In this document: piece by piece, positions 36,515-45,771 of the stretch
Position numbering within the stretch: position 1 is the stretch's first letter
How the letters are laid out: each line of letters opens with the position of its first letter
Source: an uncultured Erythrobacter sp.
GTDB lineage: Bacteria > Pseudomonadota > Alphaproteobacteria > Sphingomonadales > Sphingomonadaceae
Direction of reading: 5' to 3'
Length of the DNA stretch: 64,000 nt
NCBI RefSeq assembly: GCF_958304185.1
Contig: NZ_OY284433.1
Location: forward strand, 682,001-746,000
Notes under the pieces: generated by a model
Seen by the model: only the letters and a program-made list of their open reading frames with translations
What the model was told of the DNA's origin: nothing
Databases searched by the model: none
Translations under genes and position numbers: made by a program

Positions 36515-37673
36515 GGGCGTTGGTCTCCAACAGGCTCATGGCCTGCATCCGTCCGGATTGATCGACGGCCAGCACTTCTTCAAGGCTGGTCGGGCGCGGG
36601 GCATCATTGTTACGTGCGAGCGTCTCTTCCACCACTGCCGCGATCCGGGTGAACCTGATCTGACCGGCAAGGAAAGCGGCAACCGCGACTTCATTGGCGG
36701 CGTTGAGGATTGCGGGCGCTGAGCCGCCCGCACGGATCGCTTCACGCGCAAGCCGCGTCGCGGGGAAGCGGCCTTCATCGGGCGCATGGAACGTGAGTTC
36801 GCCAATCGCAGCCAGATCCAGCGGGGCGAGCGGCGTTTCCATCCGCTGCGGCCAAGCAAGGCACGAGGCAATCGGCACGCGCATATCGGACGGCCCAAGC
36901 TGTGCGAGCGTCGACCGATCGCGGAATTCGACCATCGAGTGGATCACGCTCTGCGGGTGAATGACGATGCCCAAGCGATCGAGGCCAACGGGGAAAAGAT
37001 GATAGGCCTCGATATATTCGAGCCCCTTGTTCATCATCGTGGCGGAATCGACGCTGATCTTGGCGCCCATCGACCAGTTGGGATGCGCCACGGCCTCAGC
37101 CGGGGTCGCCGCATCGAGCTGCGCCTGCGTCCACGTCCGCAAGGGGCCGCCGCTGGCCGTCAGGGTGATCTTGGCGACATCCTCGATCCGGTTGCCATTG
37201 AGGCACTGGAAGATCGCATTGTGTTCGGAATCGGTCGGCAGCAAAGTCGCGCCATGCTTGGCGACGGCCTGCATCAACACCTCGCCCGCCGAAACCAGCG
37301 CTTCCTTGTTGGCGAGCGCAATAGTGCCGCCCCGCTCTACCGCCGCCATGACGGGAGCAAGACCGGCGCAACCAACAATGGCGGCGACCGTCATATCAGC
37401 AGGTCGCGCCGCCGCTTCGACGAGCGCCGCGCGGCCGCCAGCCGCCTCAATCCCGCTATTGCCGAGTGCTTCGCGCAGTTCGGGCAGGCACGCCTCGTCA
37501 CCGACCACCGCCAGCTTGGCACCGAATTCAATCGCGAGCGCTGCTAGTTCTGCCGCGCTCGCTTGCGCGGTCAGCGCCTCGACCTGCCACTCGTCACGAT
37601 TGCGCCGCACCAGATCGAGCGTCGATGCGCCGATCGAGCCGGTGGCGCCTAGCAGGGTGAGGACACGCGTCAT
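36507..37673 (-). CDS. dxr: 1-deoxy-D-xylulose-5-phosphate reductoisomerase
   Basis: A 388-residue NADPH enzyme of the MEP isoprenoid pathway. The cofactor site is 'LTLLGATGSIGASTLDLV'. Metal and substrate residues are in 'LLPTDSEHNAIFQCL', 'LTASGGPLR' and 'HPNWSMGAKISVDSATMMNKGLE' (shown in parts: the His-Pro-Asn-Trp and Ser-Met-Met-Asn-Lys-Gly stretches). ATG at 37673 is the usual MTRVLTLLG start. It lies between cdsA (7 bases) and rseP (8-base overlap). Confidence 0.95.
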   Translation of the reverse strand: MTRVLTLLGATGSIGASTLDLVRRNRDEWQVEALTAQASAAELAALAIEFGAKLAVVGDEACLPELREALGNSGIEAAGGRAALVEAAARPADMTVAAIVGCAGLAPVMAAVERGGTIALANKEALVSAGEVLMQAVAKHGATLLPTDSEHNAIFQCLNGNRIEDVAKITLTASGGPLRTWTQAQLDAATPAEAVAHPNWSMGAKISVDSATMMNKGLEYIEAYHLFPVGLDRLGIVIHPQSVIHSMVEFRDRSTLAQLGPSDMRVPIASCLAWPQRMETPLAPLDLAAIGELTFHAPDEGRFPATRLAREAIRAGGSAPAILNAANEVAVAAFLAGQIRFTRIAAVVEETLARNNDAPRPTSLEEVLAVDQSGRMQAMSLLETNALV

Positions 37674-37680
37674 CTCCCTA

Positions 37681-38445
37681 TCATCCCAGCAAAGTGGTGG
37701 CTGTGGCAATGACAAACAGCACGAAGAACACCGCGACAAAGCCATCGAGCCGGTCAAACAATCCGCCGTGTCCCGGAATGAGGCTGCCTGAGTCCTTCAC
37801 GCCCGCGCGCCGCTTCATCCAGCTTTCGAAGAAATCCCCGCTCTGCGCGATCACTGCGATCAACAAACCGCCGATCACCGCTCCGGCAATGCTGACCCAA
37901 GTGAAGCCCGGCACTGCCGCCGGTCCAATATCGGCAAGCTCGACCGCGATGCCCGCCAGCCCTGCCAGCAGCGCACCGCCAAAAAGCCCGGCCCAGGTCT
38001 TGGCCGGGCTGATCCGCGGTGCAATCTTCGGCCCGCCAATGGCGCGCCCGGCGAAATAGGCCCCCACATCAACTGCAACGATCGGCAGCAGGAACACCAG
38101 CAACACTTCAAGCGGGCCGTAACCTCTGATCGGCGAGTCCGGGAATGCATGGGTCAGGCCATTGCGGACGATCTCCATCGCGAGCGCCGCTCCGCCGACA
38201 TAGACCACCCCGCCAAAGAACCACAGCGTCTCGCCCAGCCCGGTCAGGCGGAAGCGGCCGATCAGCTTGTTCCATTCCCACAGCACACCGCAGGCGACGA
38301 GCGCCACGAAGGCAGTCCAGAACCACCCGCCCAGCCACAGCGCTCCGCCCGCCAGCACCAGCATGACGATTGCGGAGGCCAGCCGCACCGGCAAATCGGT
38401 CACGCCAGCTTTTGTGTCGCGCACGCGCGCCTCACCGTCCGCCAT
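37681..38445 (-). CDS. cdsA: Phosphatidate cytidylyltransferase
   Basis: A 254-residue polytopic membrane enzyme that makes CDP-diacylglycerol from CTP and phosphatidic acid. The CDS signature is complete near the C-terminus: 'KRRAGVKDSGSLIPGHGG' followed by LFDRLDG. 'RISPAKTWAGLFGG' is also conserved. ATG at 38445 overlaps the uppS end by 14 bases; the longer frame is unlikely. Its product feeds pgsA (10946) and pssA (42926), both in this window. Confidence 0.95.
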   Translation of the reverse strand: MADGEARVRDTKAGVTDLPVRLASAIVMLVLAGGALWLGGWFWTAFVALVACGVLWEWNKLIGRFRLTGLGETLWFFGGVVYVGGAALAMEIVRNGLTHAFPDSPIRGYGPLEVLLVFLLPIVAVDVGAYFAGRAIGGPKIAPRISPAKTWAGLFGGALLAGLAGIAVELADIGPAAVPGFTWVSIAGAVIGGLLIAVIAQSGDFFESWMKRRAGVKDSGSLIPGHGGLFDRLDGFVAVFFVLFVIATATTLLG

Positions 38446-39109
38446 ACCGCCGCTCCCTCCGGGCAAAGTGATCAAGTGCCGTGGTGAGATGCGCCGGTTC
38501 GAAGTCGGGCCACAGCGTATCCACAAACAGCATCTCGGCATAGGCCGCCTGCCACAGCAGGAAGTTCGACAGGCGGATCTCCCCGCTAGTGCGGATCAGC
38601 AGATCGAGCGGCGGGAGATCGGCGGTGTCGAGATGCGCGGTAATGGTCTCAATCGTCACCTCGCCCGCCGTTGCCGCCTTGGCGGCGGCGCGAGCGATTT
38701 CGTGCTGCCCGCCGTAATTGAGCGCGACAGCGATCGTCTGCTTGCCATCCGCGGTCTGCGCCAACGCATCTTCCAGCATCGCGACGATATCGGGCGCGAG
38801 CGATTGCCAGTCGCCGATGATCTTCAGTTTCACATTGTTGGCGACGAATTCGGGCAAGTCGGATTTGATGAACCGGCGCATCAGGTTCATCAGATCATCG
38901 ACCTCGTCCTCCGAGCGCTTCCAGTTTTCCGAGGAGAACGCGTAAAGCGTAAGACACTCTAGCTCGGTCGGCTCAAGCGCGCGCACCAACCGGCGCACCG
39001 CCTCCACGCCGCGCTGATGGCCAACCGCGCGAGGCAAGCCCCGTTTCTTGGCCCAGCGGCCATTGCCATCCATGATGATGGCGACATGTTTGGCGCGCGA
39101 TTGGTCCAA
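38432..39109 (-). CDS. uppS: Isoprenyl transferase (undecaprenyl diphosphate synthase)
   Basis: A 225-residue cis-prenyltransferase that makes the C55 lipid carrier for peptidoglycan. The catalytic Asp region is 'IIMDGNGRWAKKRGLPR', followed by 'GHQRGVEAVRRLV'. 'LYAFSSENWKRS' and 'LIRTSGEIRLSNFLLWQ' are also conserved. It lies between frr (29 bases) and cdsA (14-base overlap), the usual bacterial order. Confidence 0.95.
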   Translation of the reverse strand: MDQSRAKHVAIIMDGNGRWAKKRGLPRAVGHQRGVEAVRRLVRALEPTELECLTLYAFSSENWKRSEDEVDDLMNLMRRFIKSDLPEFVANNVKLKIIGDWQSLAPDIVAMLEDALAQTADGKQTIAVALNYGGQHEIARAAAKAATAGEVTIETITAHLDTADLPPLDLLIRTSGEIRLSNFLLWQAAYAEMLFVDTLWPDFEPAHLTTALDHFARRERRYGGR

Positions 39110-39138
39110 GCCTGTTCTCTACACTCCGAACGCTGCAA

Positions 39139-39696
39139 TCACTGCGTCAGGATTTCCTGTTCCTTCTTGGCAGCAGCCTCGTCAGTTTCCTTGACGTATT
39201 GATCGGTCAGCTTCTGGACCTGCTCTTCAGACCGCTTGCGATCGTCTTCCGAGATTTCCTTCTTCTTCTCGTCGGTCTTCAAGCTTTCCATCGCATCGCG
39301 GCGCACGTTGCGTATCGCGATCTTCGCCTTCTCGGCATACTGACCCGCCAGCTTGGCAAGCTCCTTGCGGCGATCCTGCGTCAGGTCAGGGATCGGGAGG
39401 CGCAGAGTCTGGCCGTCGATGATCGGATTGAGGCCGAGGTTTGCGTGGGCAATGCCCTTTTCGACGGGGGTCATGTTCGACTTATCCCATACCTGAACGC
39501 TCAGCATCCGCGGCTCAGGCGCCGAGACGGTCGCGACCTGCGAGAGCGGCATCATCGAGCCATAGACTTCGACCACGACCGGATCCAGCAGGCTGGTGTT
39601 GGCGCGGCCCGTGCGCAAGCCTTGCAGATCGCTCTTCAACGCTTCCACAGCGCCCTTCATCCGGCGCTCAACATCGGCCTTGTCATATTGCGGCAT
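39139..39696 (-). CDS. frr: Ribosome recycling factor
   Basis: A 185-residue two-domain protein that splits post-termination ribosomes with EF-G. Signatures are 'LKSDLQGLRTGRANTSLLDP' near the N-terminus and 'LTQDRRKELAKLAGQYAEKA' (the long helix with the conserved Arg). The Lys/Glu-rich C-terminal helix is normal. It is 23 bases downstream of pyrH and probably co-transcribed. Confidence 0.97.
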   Translation of the reverse strand: MPQYDKADVERRMKGAVEALKSDLQGLRTGRANTSLLDPVVVEVYGSMMPLSQVATVSAPEPRMLSVQVWDKSNMTPVEKGIAHANLGLNPIIDGQTLRLPIPDLTQDRRKELAKLAGQYAEKAKIAIRNVRRDAMESLKTDEKKKEISEDDRKRSEEQVQKLTDQYVKETDEAAAKKEQEILTQ

Positions 39697-39719
39697 GGCT
39701 GGGGTTTCCTTCGGTTGTC

Positions 39720-40439
39720 TTAGCTGTCTTGAACAATGGTCTGCACGCCCTCACCCGCGAGCACACGGGCAAGATTGCCTTTCTCGCGGATCGAGAAGAC
39801 CACAATCGGGATCTTGTTGTCACGGCACAAAGCCACCGCAGAGGCGTCCATCACCTTGAGATTGTCGGCCAGCACGCGGTCATAGGTCACGGTGTCGAAC
39901 CGCACGGCTTGCGGGTTGTGCTTGGGATCGCTGTCATACACCCCGTCGACGCTGGTGCCCTTCAGCAACGCGTCGCACTTCATCTCCGCCGCACGCAAGG
40001 CAGCGCCGCTATCGGTGGTGAAATAGGGCGCGCCGACACCGGCGGCAAAGATCACCACGCGGCCCTTTTCCAGGTGGCGTTCGGCACGGCGGCGGATCAC
40101 CGGCTCGCACACCTTGTCCATCTCAATCGCGGACTGCACGCGGGTCTGGACGCCGAGTTGTTCCAGCGCGTTCTGCATCGCCAGCGCGTTCATCACGGTC
40201 GCCAGCATCCCCATGTAATCGGCCTGCGCCCGGTCCATCCCCTTGGCCGCGCCCGCCATCCCCCGGAAGATATTGCCGCCGCCGATCACGAGACAGATTT
40301 CGAGCCCGGTTTCCTTGGCCGCTTTCACCTCTGCCGCCAGCTCGGCGACGAAGGCCGGGTCGATCCCGAACTGCTGGCTGCCCATCAGCACTTCGCCTGA
40401 CAGTTTCAGGAGGACGCGCTTGATTGGGGGAAGAGACAT
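39720..40439 (-). CDS. pyrH: UMP kinase
   Basis: A 239-residue hexameric UMP kinase of the amino acid kinase fold. '[13 protein letters not shown]' is the phosphate loop and '[10 protein letters not shown]' the Gly-rich turn. '[18 protein letters not shown]'-type and '[10 protein letters not shown]' segments are conserved. ATG at 40439 ([12 protein letters not shown]) is chosen; a frame extension to 40520 reaches into a non-coding area. It is separated from tsf by about 150 bases with a strong hairpin. Confidence 0.96.
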   Translation of the reverse strand: MSLPPIKRVLLKLSGEVLMGSQQFGIDPAFVAELAAEVKAAKETGLEICLVIGGGNIFRGMAGAAKGMDRAQADYMGMLATVMNALAMQNALEQLGVQTRVQSAIEMDKVCEPVIRRRAERHLEKGRVVIFAAGVGAPYFTTDSGAALRAAEMKCDALLKGTSVDGVYDSDPKHNPQAVRFDTVTYDRVLADNLKVMDASAVALCRDNKIPIVVFSIREKGNLARVLAGEGVQTIVQDS

Positions 40440-40534
40440 GGGGATGCGGGGCTCCGGGCGGGAATCTGAGTGGGGGCACTTAACCGGCAATCCGCCGTTG
40501 CGCAAAGGGTAAGGTAACACCGCGCGCGCTCAAG

Positions 40535-40571
40535 CAAACGGCCGCCGCAGCATCTGCTGCGACGGCCGTCC
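40535..40571 (-). terminator. Strong hairpin downstream of tsf
   Basis: ACGGCCGCCGCAGCA and TGCTGCGACGGCCGT arms (one mismatch) form a long stem around a short loop. On the minus strand it is followed by TTTG. It lies about 20 bases past the tsf stop and should end rpsB-tsf transcripts or reduce read-through into pyrH. Confidence 0.8.
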
Positions 40572-40590
40572 GTTGAGTGTTAGCGAAAGA

Positions 40591-41517
40591 TCAGCCCTTG
40601 AGCGTCGCTGCCACTTCCGCTGCGAAATCGACTTCTTCCTTCTCGATGCCTTCACCGAGCTGGAACCGGGCGTAGTCCTTGAGCACGATCGGGGTGCCGG
40701 CGGCCTTTCCAGCCTGCGCGACGAGATCAGCGATGACGGTCTTGTTGTCCATCACGAAGATCTGGCTGAGCAGCGCGTTTTCCTTGGCGAACTTCTTCAC
40801 CGCGCCATCGACCATCTTGGCCTGCACGTCTTCAGGCTTGCCGGTTTCGGCAGCCTTTTCGGCAGCGATCTTGCGCTCACGCTCGATCACTTCAGCATCA
40901 AGCCCATCAGCGTCGAGCGCCATCGGGAAGGCGGCGGCGGCGTGCATGGCCAGCTGCTTGCCGAGCGGTTCGAGCACGTCGGCGCCCGCTTCGCTTTCCA
41001 GACCGATCAGCACGCCGATCTTGCCGAGGCCTTCGGCAGCGGCGGTGTGCATATACGAAATGACCGCGCCCTTCTCGACCGCGACGGTCTTGATGCGGCG
41101 GATTTGCTGGTTTTCACCGATGGTGGCGACGTTGTCGGTCAGCTTGTCGGAGACGGTGCCGCCTTCGGGGTAGGCCGCGGCCTTGAGTGCTTCGACATCA
41201 TCATTGCCGAGTTCGAGCGCCACAGCCGTCACGTTGCGGACGAAGCTCTGGAACTGGTCGTTCTTGGCGACGAAATCGGTTTCCGAGTTCACTTCGACAG
41301 CCACGCCCTTGGTGCCCGAAACGGCGACGCCGACGAGACCTTCAGCCGCAGTGCGGCTCGACTTCTTCTGAGCGGTGGCGAGGCCCTTGGCGCGCAGTGC
41401 GTCAACCGCGGCTTCGATGTCGCCGCCGGCTTCGGTCAGCGCCTTCTTGGCGTCCATCATGCCAGCGCCAGTGCGCTCGCGCAGCTTCTTCACGTCAGCG
41501 ACGGAAAAATCAGCCAT
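40591..41517 (-). CDS. tsf: Elongation factor Ts
   Basis: A 308-residue nucleotide exchange factor for EF-Tu. The N-terminal UBA-like domain reads '[19 protein letters not shown]', and '[15 protein letters not shown]' follows. The core signature '[13 protein letters not shown]' carries the Thr-Asp-Phe motif that contacts EF-Tu. ATG at 41517 ([11 protein letters not shown]) is chosen because upstream frame extension crosses the rpsB-tsf hairpin. Confidence 0.97.
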   Translation of the reverse strand: MADFSVADVKKLRERTGAGMMDAKKALTEAGGDIEAAVDALRAKGLATAQKKSSRTAAEGLVGVAVSGTKGVAVEVNSETDFVAKNDQFQSFVRNVTAVALELGNDDVEALKAAAYPEGGTVSDKLTDNVATIGENQQIRRIKTVAVEKGAVISYMHTAAAEGLGKIGVLIGLESEAGADVLEPLGKQLAMHAAAAFPMALDADGLDAEVIERERKIAAEKAAETGKPEDVQAKMVDGAVKKFAKENALLSQIFVMDNKTVIADLVAQAGKAAGTPIVLKDYARFQLGEGIEKEEVDFAAEVAATLKG

Positions 41518-41545
41518 GAGAAATTCCTTTTCGTGTGTTGTTCGG

Positions 41546-41589
41546 GCGCCCGGCCCTGCCGTCTCCTGATGGAGGGCAATGCCGGGCGC
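41546..41589. terminator. rpsB-tsf intergenic hairpin
   Basis: GCGCCCGGC (41546-41554) and GCCGGGCGC (41581-41589) are perfect 9-bp arms, with an additional inner hairpin. No T run follows on the minus strand. It may be an attenuator that adjusts the ratio of rpsB to tsf rather than a full stop. Confidence 0.6.
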
Positions 41590-41650
41590 GCTAGAGTGGG
41601 AATGTGACGCGGAAGCGACGGTGTGCGTCGCCGCTGCCGCGTGAAGAAAA

Positions 41651-42445
41651 TCAGGCTTCGGTTTCTTCCGCAGCCGGCTCGTCAGCGACCACGACCTGCG
41701 CGGGTGCTTCAGCCGGAGGTTCAGCCATCGCGCCGAAATCGCTCGACACGTCCTGCTGGAACTTGCCCTTGCCGGCGAGCGCTGCTTCACCGATCGCCTG
41801 GCAGTACAGGCGCACTGCGCGGCTCGCATCGTCGTTACCCGGAACCGGGAAAGCAATGCCCGACGGATCGACGTTGGTGTCGAGGATGCCGATCACCGGG
41901 ATGCCGAGAACATTGGCTTCCTTGATCGCGAGATCTTCCTTGTTGGCGTCGATCACGAACATCACGTCCGGAATACCGCCCATGTCGCGGATACCGCCAA
42001 GCGAGGCTTCCAGCTTCTCACGCTCACGGGTGAGCTGCAGAACTTCCTTCTTGGTGAAGCCCGACACATCGCCCGAAAGCATTTCTTCCAAAGCCTTGAG
42101 GCGGCGGATCGAACCCGAGATGGTCTTCCAGTTGGTGAGCATCCCGCCCAGCCAGCGGTGGTTGACGAAGTGCTGGCCCGACATGCGCGCGGCTTCAGCG
42201 ATCGGCTCCTGCGCCTGACGCTTGGTGCCGACGAACAGCACCTTGCCGCCCGAACGCACGGTCGATTCGACGAAATCGAGCGCGCGCGCAAACAGCGGCA
42301 CGGACTGCGACAGGTCGATGATGTGAACACCGTTACGCGCGCCGAAAATGTACGGCTTCATGCGAGGGTTCCAGCGGTGGGTCTGGTGGCCGAAGTGAGC
42401 GCCGGCCTCGATCAATTGCTGCATCGTGACGACAGGTGCCGCCAT
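41651..42445 (-). CDS. rpsB: 30S ribosomal protein S2
   Basis: A 264-residue protein with the S2 signatures '[20 protein letters not shown]' and '[19 protein letters not shown]' and the '[17 protein letters not shown]' strand. The C-terminal Ala/Glu-rich tail is longer than in E. coli, as is common in the order. ATG at 42445 ([10 protein letters not shown]) follows a GGAA-type site. It is the first gene of the envelope/translation cluster running to fabZ. Confidence 0.97.
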   Translation of the reverse strand: MAAPVVTMQQLIEAGAHFGHQTHRWNPRMKPYIFGARNGVHIIDLSQSVPLFARALDFVESTVRSGGKVLFVGTKRQAQEPIAEAARMSGQHFVNHRWLGGMLTNWKTISGSIRRLKALEEMLSGDVSGFTKKEVLQLTREREKLEASLGGIRDMGGIPDVMFVIDANKEDLAIKEANVLGIPVIGILDTNVDPSGIAFPVPGNDDASRAVRLYCQAIGEAALAGKGKFQQDVSSDFGAMAEPPAEAPAQVVVADEPAAEETEA

Positions 42446-42664
42446 AAGTAATTCCTTTCCGGTTGTTCCTCTGGAAGACTGGAACCGTGATGCGGAGCTC
42501 CCGCAAACGGCACCGGTATGTGCGCCTTCCATGTGAATTTGCTTGGCGCGAAGACCGAACGCCTTGCCTCAAGCGAGCGCGCCCTTAACCGCGTCGCGGG
42601 CGGAAATCCAGACATGAATGCGCGCGCTTACGAAAAATCGCCCCAGGGTCGGTGCGAAAGGCGC

Positions 42665-42670
42665 TTGACA
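42665..42670 (+). promoter_or_regulatory. Consensus -35 hexamer TTGACA
   Basis: A perfect TTGACA lies 5 bases before the first LexA-type box. A good -10 hexamer is not obvious at 17 bases, so the promoter is inferred from the -35 and the boxes together. The gene served would be the small membrane protein at 42733. Confidence 0.5.
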
Positions 42671-42675
42671 GGCCG

Positions 42676-42714
42676 GAACAGGTAGGGAACAAGACGTAGG
42701 AACAAAGAACGAAC
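42676..42714. promoter_or_regulatory. Two tandem LexA-type SOS boxes (GAAC-N7-GAAC)
   Basis: The first box is GAAC at 42676-42679 and 42687-42690, with exactly seven bases between. The second is GAAC at 42700-42703 and 42711-42714, again seven between. The alphaproteobacterial LexA operator is the direct repeat GTTC-N7-GTTC, the complement of these. The first box overlaps the spacer after the -35 hexamer, and the second lies just before the ribosome binding site of the gene at 42733. Repression by LexA and induction by DNA damage is the natural reading. rpsB starts 231 bases away on the other strand and is a less likely target. Confidence 0.72.
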
Positions 42715-42732
42715 AATTCAGGGGAACCCGCC

Positions 42733-42990
42733 ATGCTTGCTCTTGCCATTTCCGCCCTGTTCACGCTGACCGGTATTTTCGCTGTGGCGACCATCGCGCA
42801 CAGCCTGATCGGCGCGCGCGCTGCCTATGCGCAGCTGATGCGGGAAGGTGAAGTGATGCGAGCGGGGTTTGCGCTTCAGGCTGCGGCGGTAGAAATGCAG
42901 CTGCGCGCCGCCCGTCGTCAGGACGTCACGCCGCGTCGGCGCTCAGCTCCGCTGCGGAGGCTGCCGCATCAAATTTGCGCCGCTGCTTGA
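42733..42990 (+). CDS. Small membrane protein, predicted SOS-induced
   Basis: An 85-residue protein of no recognised family. Residues 2-26 form one membrane helix ('LALAISALFTLTGIFAVATI'). An amphipathic region with 'AYAQLMREGEVMRAGFALQ' follows, then an Arg-rich tail (residues 58-80). GGGGAA lies about six bases before the ATG. Two LexA-type boxes and a TTGACA sit directly upstream. Caulobacter makes a small SOS-induced membrane protein, SidA, that blocks division; this protein is longer and unrelated in sequence as far as can be seen, so similarity of role is a guess. Its last 65 bases overlap the 3' end of convergent pssA. Confidence 0.6.
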   Translation: MLALAISALFTLTGIFAVATIAHSLIGARAAYAQLMREGEVMRAGFALQAAAVEMQLRAARRQDVTPRRRSAPLRRLPHQICAAA

Positions 42991-43819
42991 TCCGCCCGTA
43001 CTTCACAAGGCCGTAAGGCATCAACGCAAGATAGGCGATGCAGATCGCCGCTAGTGTCCACCACGGCTCCAGCAGCAGCGCGGCAAAAGCCAGCCCCGTA
43101 AAGGCGATTAGCGGCAGACGGATCGAACGGCGCGGCCGGATTGATGCCCAGCTCAAGGTCGCCATGTTCGAGATCATCAGGATCGCGATCACCGCCAGCC
43201 AGAGCGTCATCAGCACCGGATCGCGGAACAGGGCGATGCCGGTCTCGTGCCACAGGTAGAACGGGGTAAAAGCCAGCCCTGCCCCGACCGGAGCAGGGAC
43301 GCCGGTGAGGAACCCGGCCGATTTGTGCGGCTGATCGTCCAGATCAATCCGGGCGTTGAAACGTGCAAGCCTCAGCGCACAACAGATCGCAAAGGCGAGC
43401 GCCGCAAACCAGCCAAAGCGCTGCCAGTCCTGCAAGGACCACAGAAACAGGATCAACGCTGGCGCAACGCCGAACGAAATCGAATCTGCCAGACTGTCGA
43501 GCTCGGCTCCAAATCGGGACTGCGCGTTGAGCAGCCGCGCAATGCGCCCGTCGATCCCGTCGAGCACACCGGCCAGGACCACGAGACCAATGGCAAAAGT
43601 CCACTGCGCATCAATTGCGAAGCGAATGCCGGTCAGCCCCGAACACAGCGCTGCCGCAGTGATCGCGTTGGGCAGCATGGCTCGCAAGGTCAGCCCGCCG
43701 GCACCCGGACTGCGCACTCCTTCGTCCTCGTCCTCTGCTGCCTTGGGCCCGAGCCGTGCCGGGAAAAACCGCGCACCCGGAATCTTGCGCGGGCCGCGCT
43801 TGCGGGGCGGCTGGCTCAC
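42926..43819 (-). CDS. pssA: CDP-diacylglycerol-serine O-phosphatidyltransferase
   Basis: A 297-residue membrane enzyme making phosphatidylserine. The CDP-alcohol transferase signature runs from '[18 protein letters not shown]' to '[11 protein letters not shown]'. About eight membrane helices follow a basic N-terminus ('[12 protein letters not shown]'). The start overlaps the psd stop by four bases (ATGA). The Ala/Lys-rich tail overlaps the small SOS-type gene on the other strand. Confidence 0.94.
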   Translation of the reverse strand: MSQPPRKRGPRKIPGARFFPARLGPKAAEDEDEGVRSPGAGGLTLRAMLPNAITAAALCSGLTGIRFAIDAQWTFAIGLVVLAGVLDGIDGRIARLLNAQSRFGAELDSLADSISFGVAPALILFLWSLQDWQRFGWFAALAFAICCALRLARFNARIDLDDQPHKSAGFLTGVPAPVGAGLAFTPFYLWHETGIALFRDPVLMTLWLAVIAILMISNMATLSWASIRPRRSIRLPLIAFTGLAFAALLLEPWWTLAAICIAYLALMPYGLVKYGRIKQRRKFDAAASAAELSADAA

Positions 43820-44568
43820 TGCGAGATCCCCTCGATCAGCCCGCGCTGGCCGATTTCGGCGATGACGGTTTCACCAGCGATGGTGGTCTGGCCGATCATG
43901 ACCTTGGGATCGGTTCCGGCCGGAAGATAGATATCGACCCGGCTGCCGAAACGGATCAGCCCGACGCGCTGCCCCTTGGCAACCATGTCTCCCGGCTTGA
44001 CGAATGGCACGATCCTCCGCGCTACCAGCCCGGCAATCTGAGTGAAGCCGATCTTAAGCCCGTCACTCCGCTCGATCAGGATATGCTGGCGTTCGTTTTC
44101 CTCGCTCGCCTTGTCGAGCTCGGCGTTCATGAACTTGCCGGGGATGTAGACCACCCGCCGCACCGTTCCGCCCACCGGGGTGCGGTTGATGTGGACATCG
44201 AACACGCTCATGAAAATCGACACCCGCGTCACAGTGCCGTTGGGCAAGCCTGCAATGCCCGAGCCATCATCGATCTGCAATTCGAGCGGTGGTTCAACCT
44301 CTTCGATCAGCGTGACGATACCGTCAGCTGGAGCGATGATCGCGGCCTCACTCTGCGGCACCACACGTTCGGGATCGCGGAAAAAGGCAAACACGCCAAA
44401 GCTGAGCAACAGCAGCGGCCACCCGATCAGCTCCCAATCGAGCGCGAGCAAGAAGAACAGGCTCACCGCCAACGCGATCAGCCCGAACTTGCGACCTTCC
44501 GGATGGATCGCGGGCCAATCCCAGCCCGCCTCGCCGCGACCTTTGTTATCGAGAATTTCGCCTGCCAT
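43816..44568 (-). CDS. psd: Phosphatidylserine decarboxylase (short, class II type)
   Basis: A 250-residue proenzyme that turns phosphatidylserine into phosphatidylethanolamine. Two hydrophobic segments near residues 25-60 anchor it. '[16 protein letters not shown]' and '[11 protein letters not shown]' are the family signatures; self-cleavage between Gly and Ser in FGS makes the pyruvoyl group. ATG at 44568 is preferred to an Arg/Pro-rich extension from 44604. With pssA it forms the phosphatidylethanolamine branch. Confidence 0.93.
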   Translation of the reverse strand: MAGEILDNKGRGEAGWDWPAIHPEGRKFGLIALAVSLFFLLALDWELIGWPLLLLSFGVFAFFRDPERVVPQSEAAIIAPADGIVTLIEEVEPPLELQIDDGSGIAGLPNGTVTRVSIFMSVFDVHINRTPVGGTVRRVVYIPGKFMNAELDKASEENERQHILIERSDGLKIGFTQIAGLVARRIVPFVKPGDMVAKGQRVGLIRFGSRVDIYLPAGTDPKVMIGQTTIAGETVIAEIGQRGLIEGISQ

Positions 44569-44616
44569 CGGAGGGCTTCTAGGGAGTGGGGCGCGTGGCC
44601 GCAAGCAACTCGACCC

Positions 44617-45768
44617 TCAGCTCACCTTGCGTACGAACACCGTGCCCGCAGAATAGCCCGCACCGAAGCTGCAAATGAGGCCGGTATCGCCAGCCACAAG
44701 ATCGTCGCTATGCTGGTGGAAAGCGATGATCGAACCCGCGCTCGAGGTGTTGCCATAGGTATCGAGCACCGTCGGGCTCTCGTCCTCGTTGGCCTCGTGA
44801 CCCAGCACCTTGGTCGAAATCAGCCGGTTCATGCCCGCATTGGCCTGATGCAGCCACAGGCGGCGCAGGCCTTCCGGATCGATCCCGAGCCGCTCGGCTT
44901 CATCAAGGATCATCTGCGCCACCATCGGCACGACTTCGCGGAACACCTTGCGGCCTTCCTGCACGAACAGCTTGTCAGCGGTATCCGCCGTCTCGGGCGC
45001 TGCGCGGTTGAGGAAACCGAAATTGTTGCGGATGTTGTTGGAGAACACCGTCTTCAGCTTGGTGCCGAGGATCGCCCAATGCTCTGCCGGAGCGATAGCA
45101 GCATCCTCGACCAGCACGGCCGTCGCGACATCGCCGAAGATGAAGTGGCTATCGCGGTCGCGCCAGTTGAGGTGGCCGGAGGTGATTTCCGGGCTGACCA
45201 CCAGCACAGACCGGGCATTGCCGGCGCGGATGTAGTCAGCGGCGGTCTGGATGCCGAAGGTCGCCGAGGAGCAGGCGACATTCATGTCGAAGCCGAAGCC
45301 CTCAATGCCAAGCGCCTGCTGGATCTCGATCGCCATCGCCGGATAGGCGCGCTGCATATTCGAGGCCGCGCACAACACCGCATCGACATCTTCAGGCTTG
45401 CGGCCTGCGCGCTCCAGCGCCTGGCGCGCGGCAGCCACGCCGATTTCGGCCATAATCGATAGCTCGTCATTGCCGCGTTCGGGCAGGCGCGGGCACATGG
45501 TGTCAGGATCGAGGATCGGCGCCTTGCTCATCACATGGCGCGATTTGATCCCGCTCGCCTTCTCGATGAACTCGACCGAGGAATAGGCCAGCGGCTCGGC
45601 ATCGGGGTTCGCCGCATTGTGGCGATCGACGAAGGCGTTGAAGCTGGCGACCAGTTCTTCGTTGGAGATGCTGTCCGCGGGGGTGAACAGGCCGGTAGCG
45701 GAGATGGCCGGGCGGCCGGTAAGGGGGGCTTGCATTTCCTGCATGGGACTCTCTTGCATGGGGCGCAC
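44617..45768 (-). CDS. Beta-ketoacyl-ACP synthase III-like protein
   Basis: A 383-residue KAS III (FabH-like) thiolase-fold enzyme. The catalytic triad is Cys166 in 'MNVACSSATFG', His307 in 'WLHQANAGMN' and Asn340 in 'YGNTSSAGS'. It is about 60 residues longer than FabH of E. coli, with an insert around residues 50-100, so it may not be the main initiating enzyme. The start is uncertain: several in-frame ATGs lie between 45768 and 45735, and the last has the best ribosome binding site. It follows the LysR gene by three bases and may share its transcript. Confidence 0.85.
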   Translation of the reverse strand: MRPMQESPMQEMQAPLTGRPAISATGLFTPADSISNEELVASFNAFVDRHNAANPDAEPLAYSSVEFIEKASGIKSRHVMSKAPILDPDTMCPRLPERGNDELSIMAEIGVAAARQALERAGRKPEDVDAVLCAASNMQRAYPAMAIEIQQALGIEGFGFDMNVACSSATFGIQTAADYIRAGNARSVLVVSPEITSGHLNWRDRDSHFIFGDVATAVLVEDAAIAPAEHWAILGTKLKTVFSNNIRNNFGFLNRAAPETADTADKLFVQEGRKVFREVVPMVAQMILDEAERLGIDPEGLRRLWLHQANAGMNRLISTKVLGHEANEDESPTVLDTYGNTSSAGSIIAFHQHSDDLVAGDTGLICSFGAGYSAGTVFVRKVS

Positions 45769-45771
45769 GCC

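Noticed and set aside
42691-42699. A third LexA-type box formed by the inner GAAC copies
   Set aside because: The spacing between these two GAAC copies is nine bases, not seven, so it does not fit the operator.
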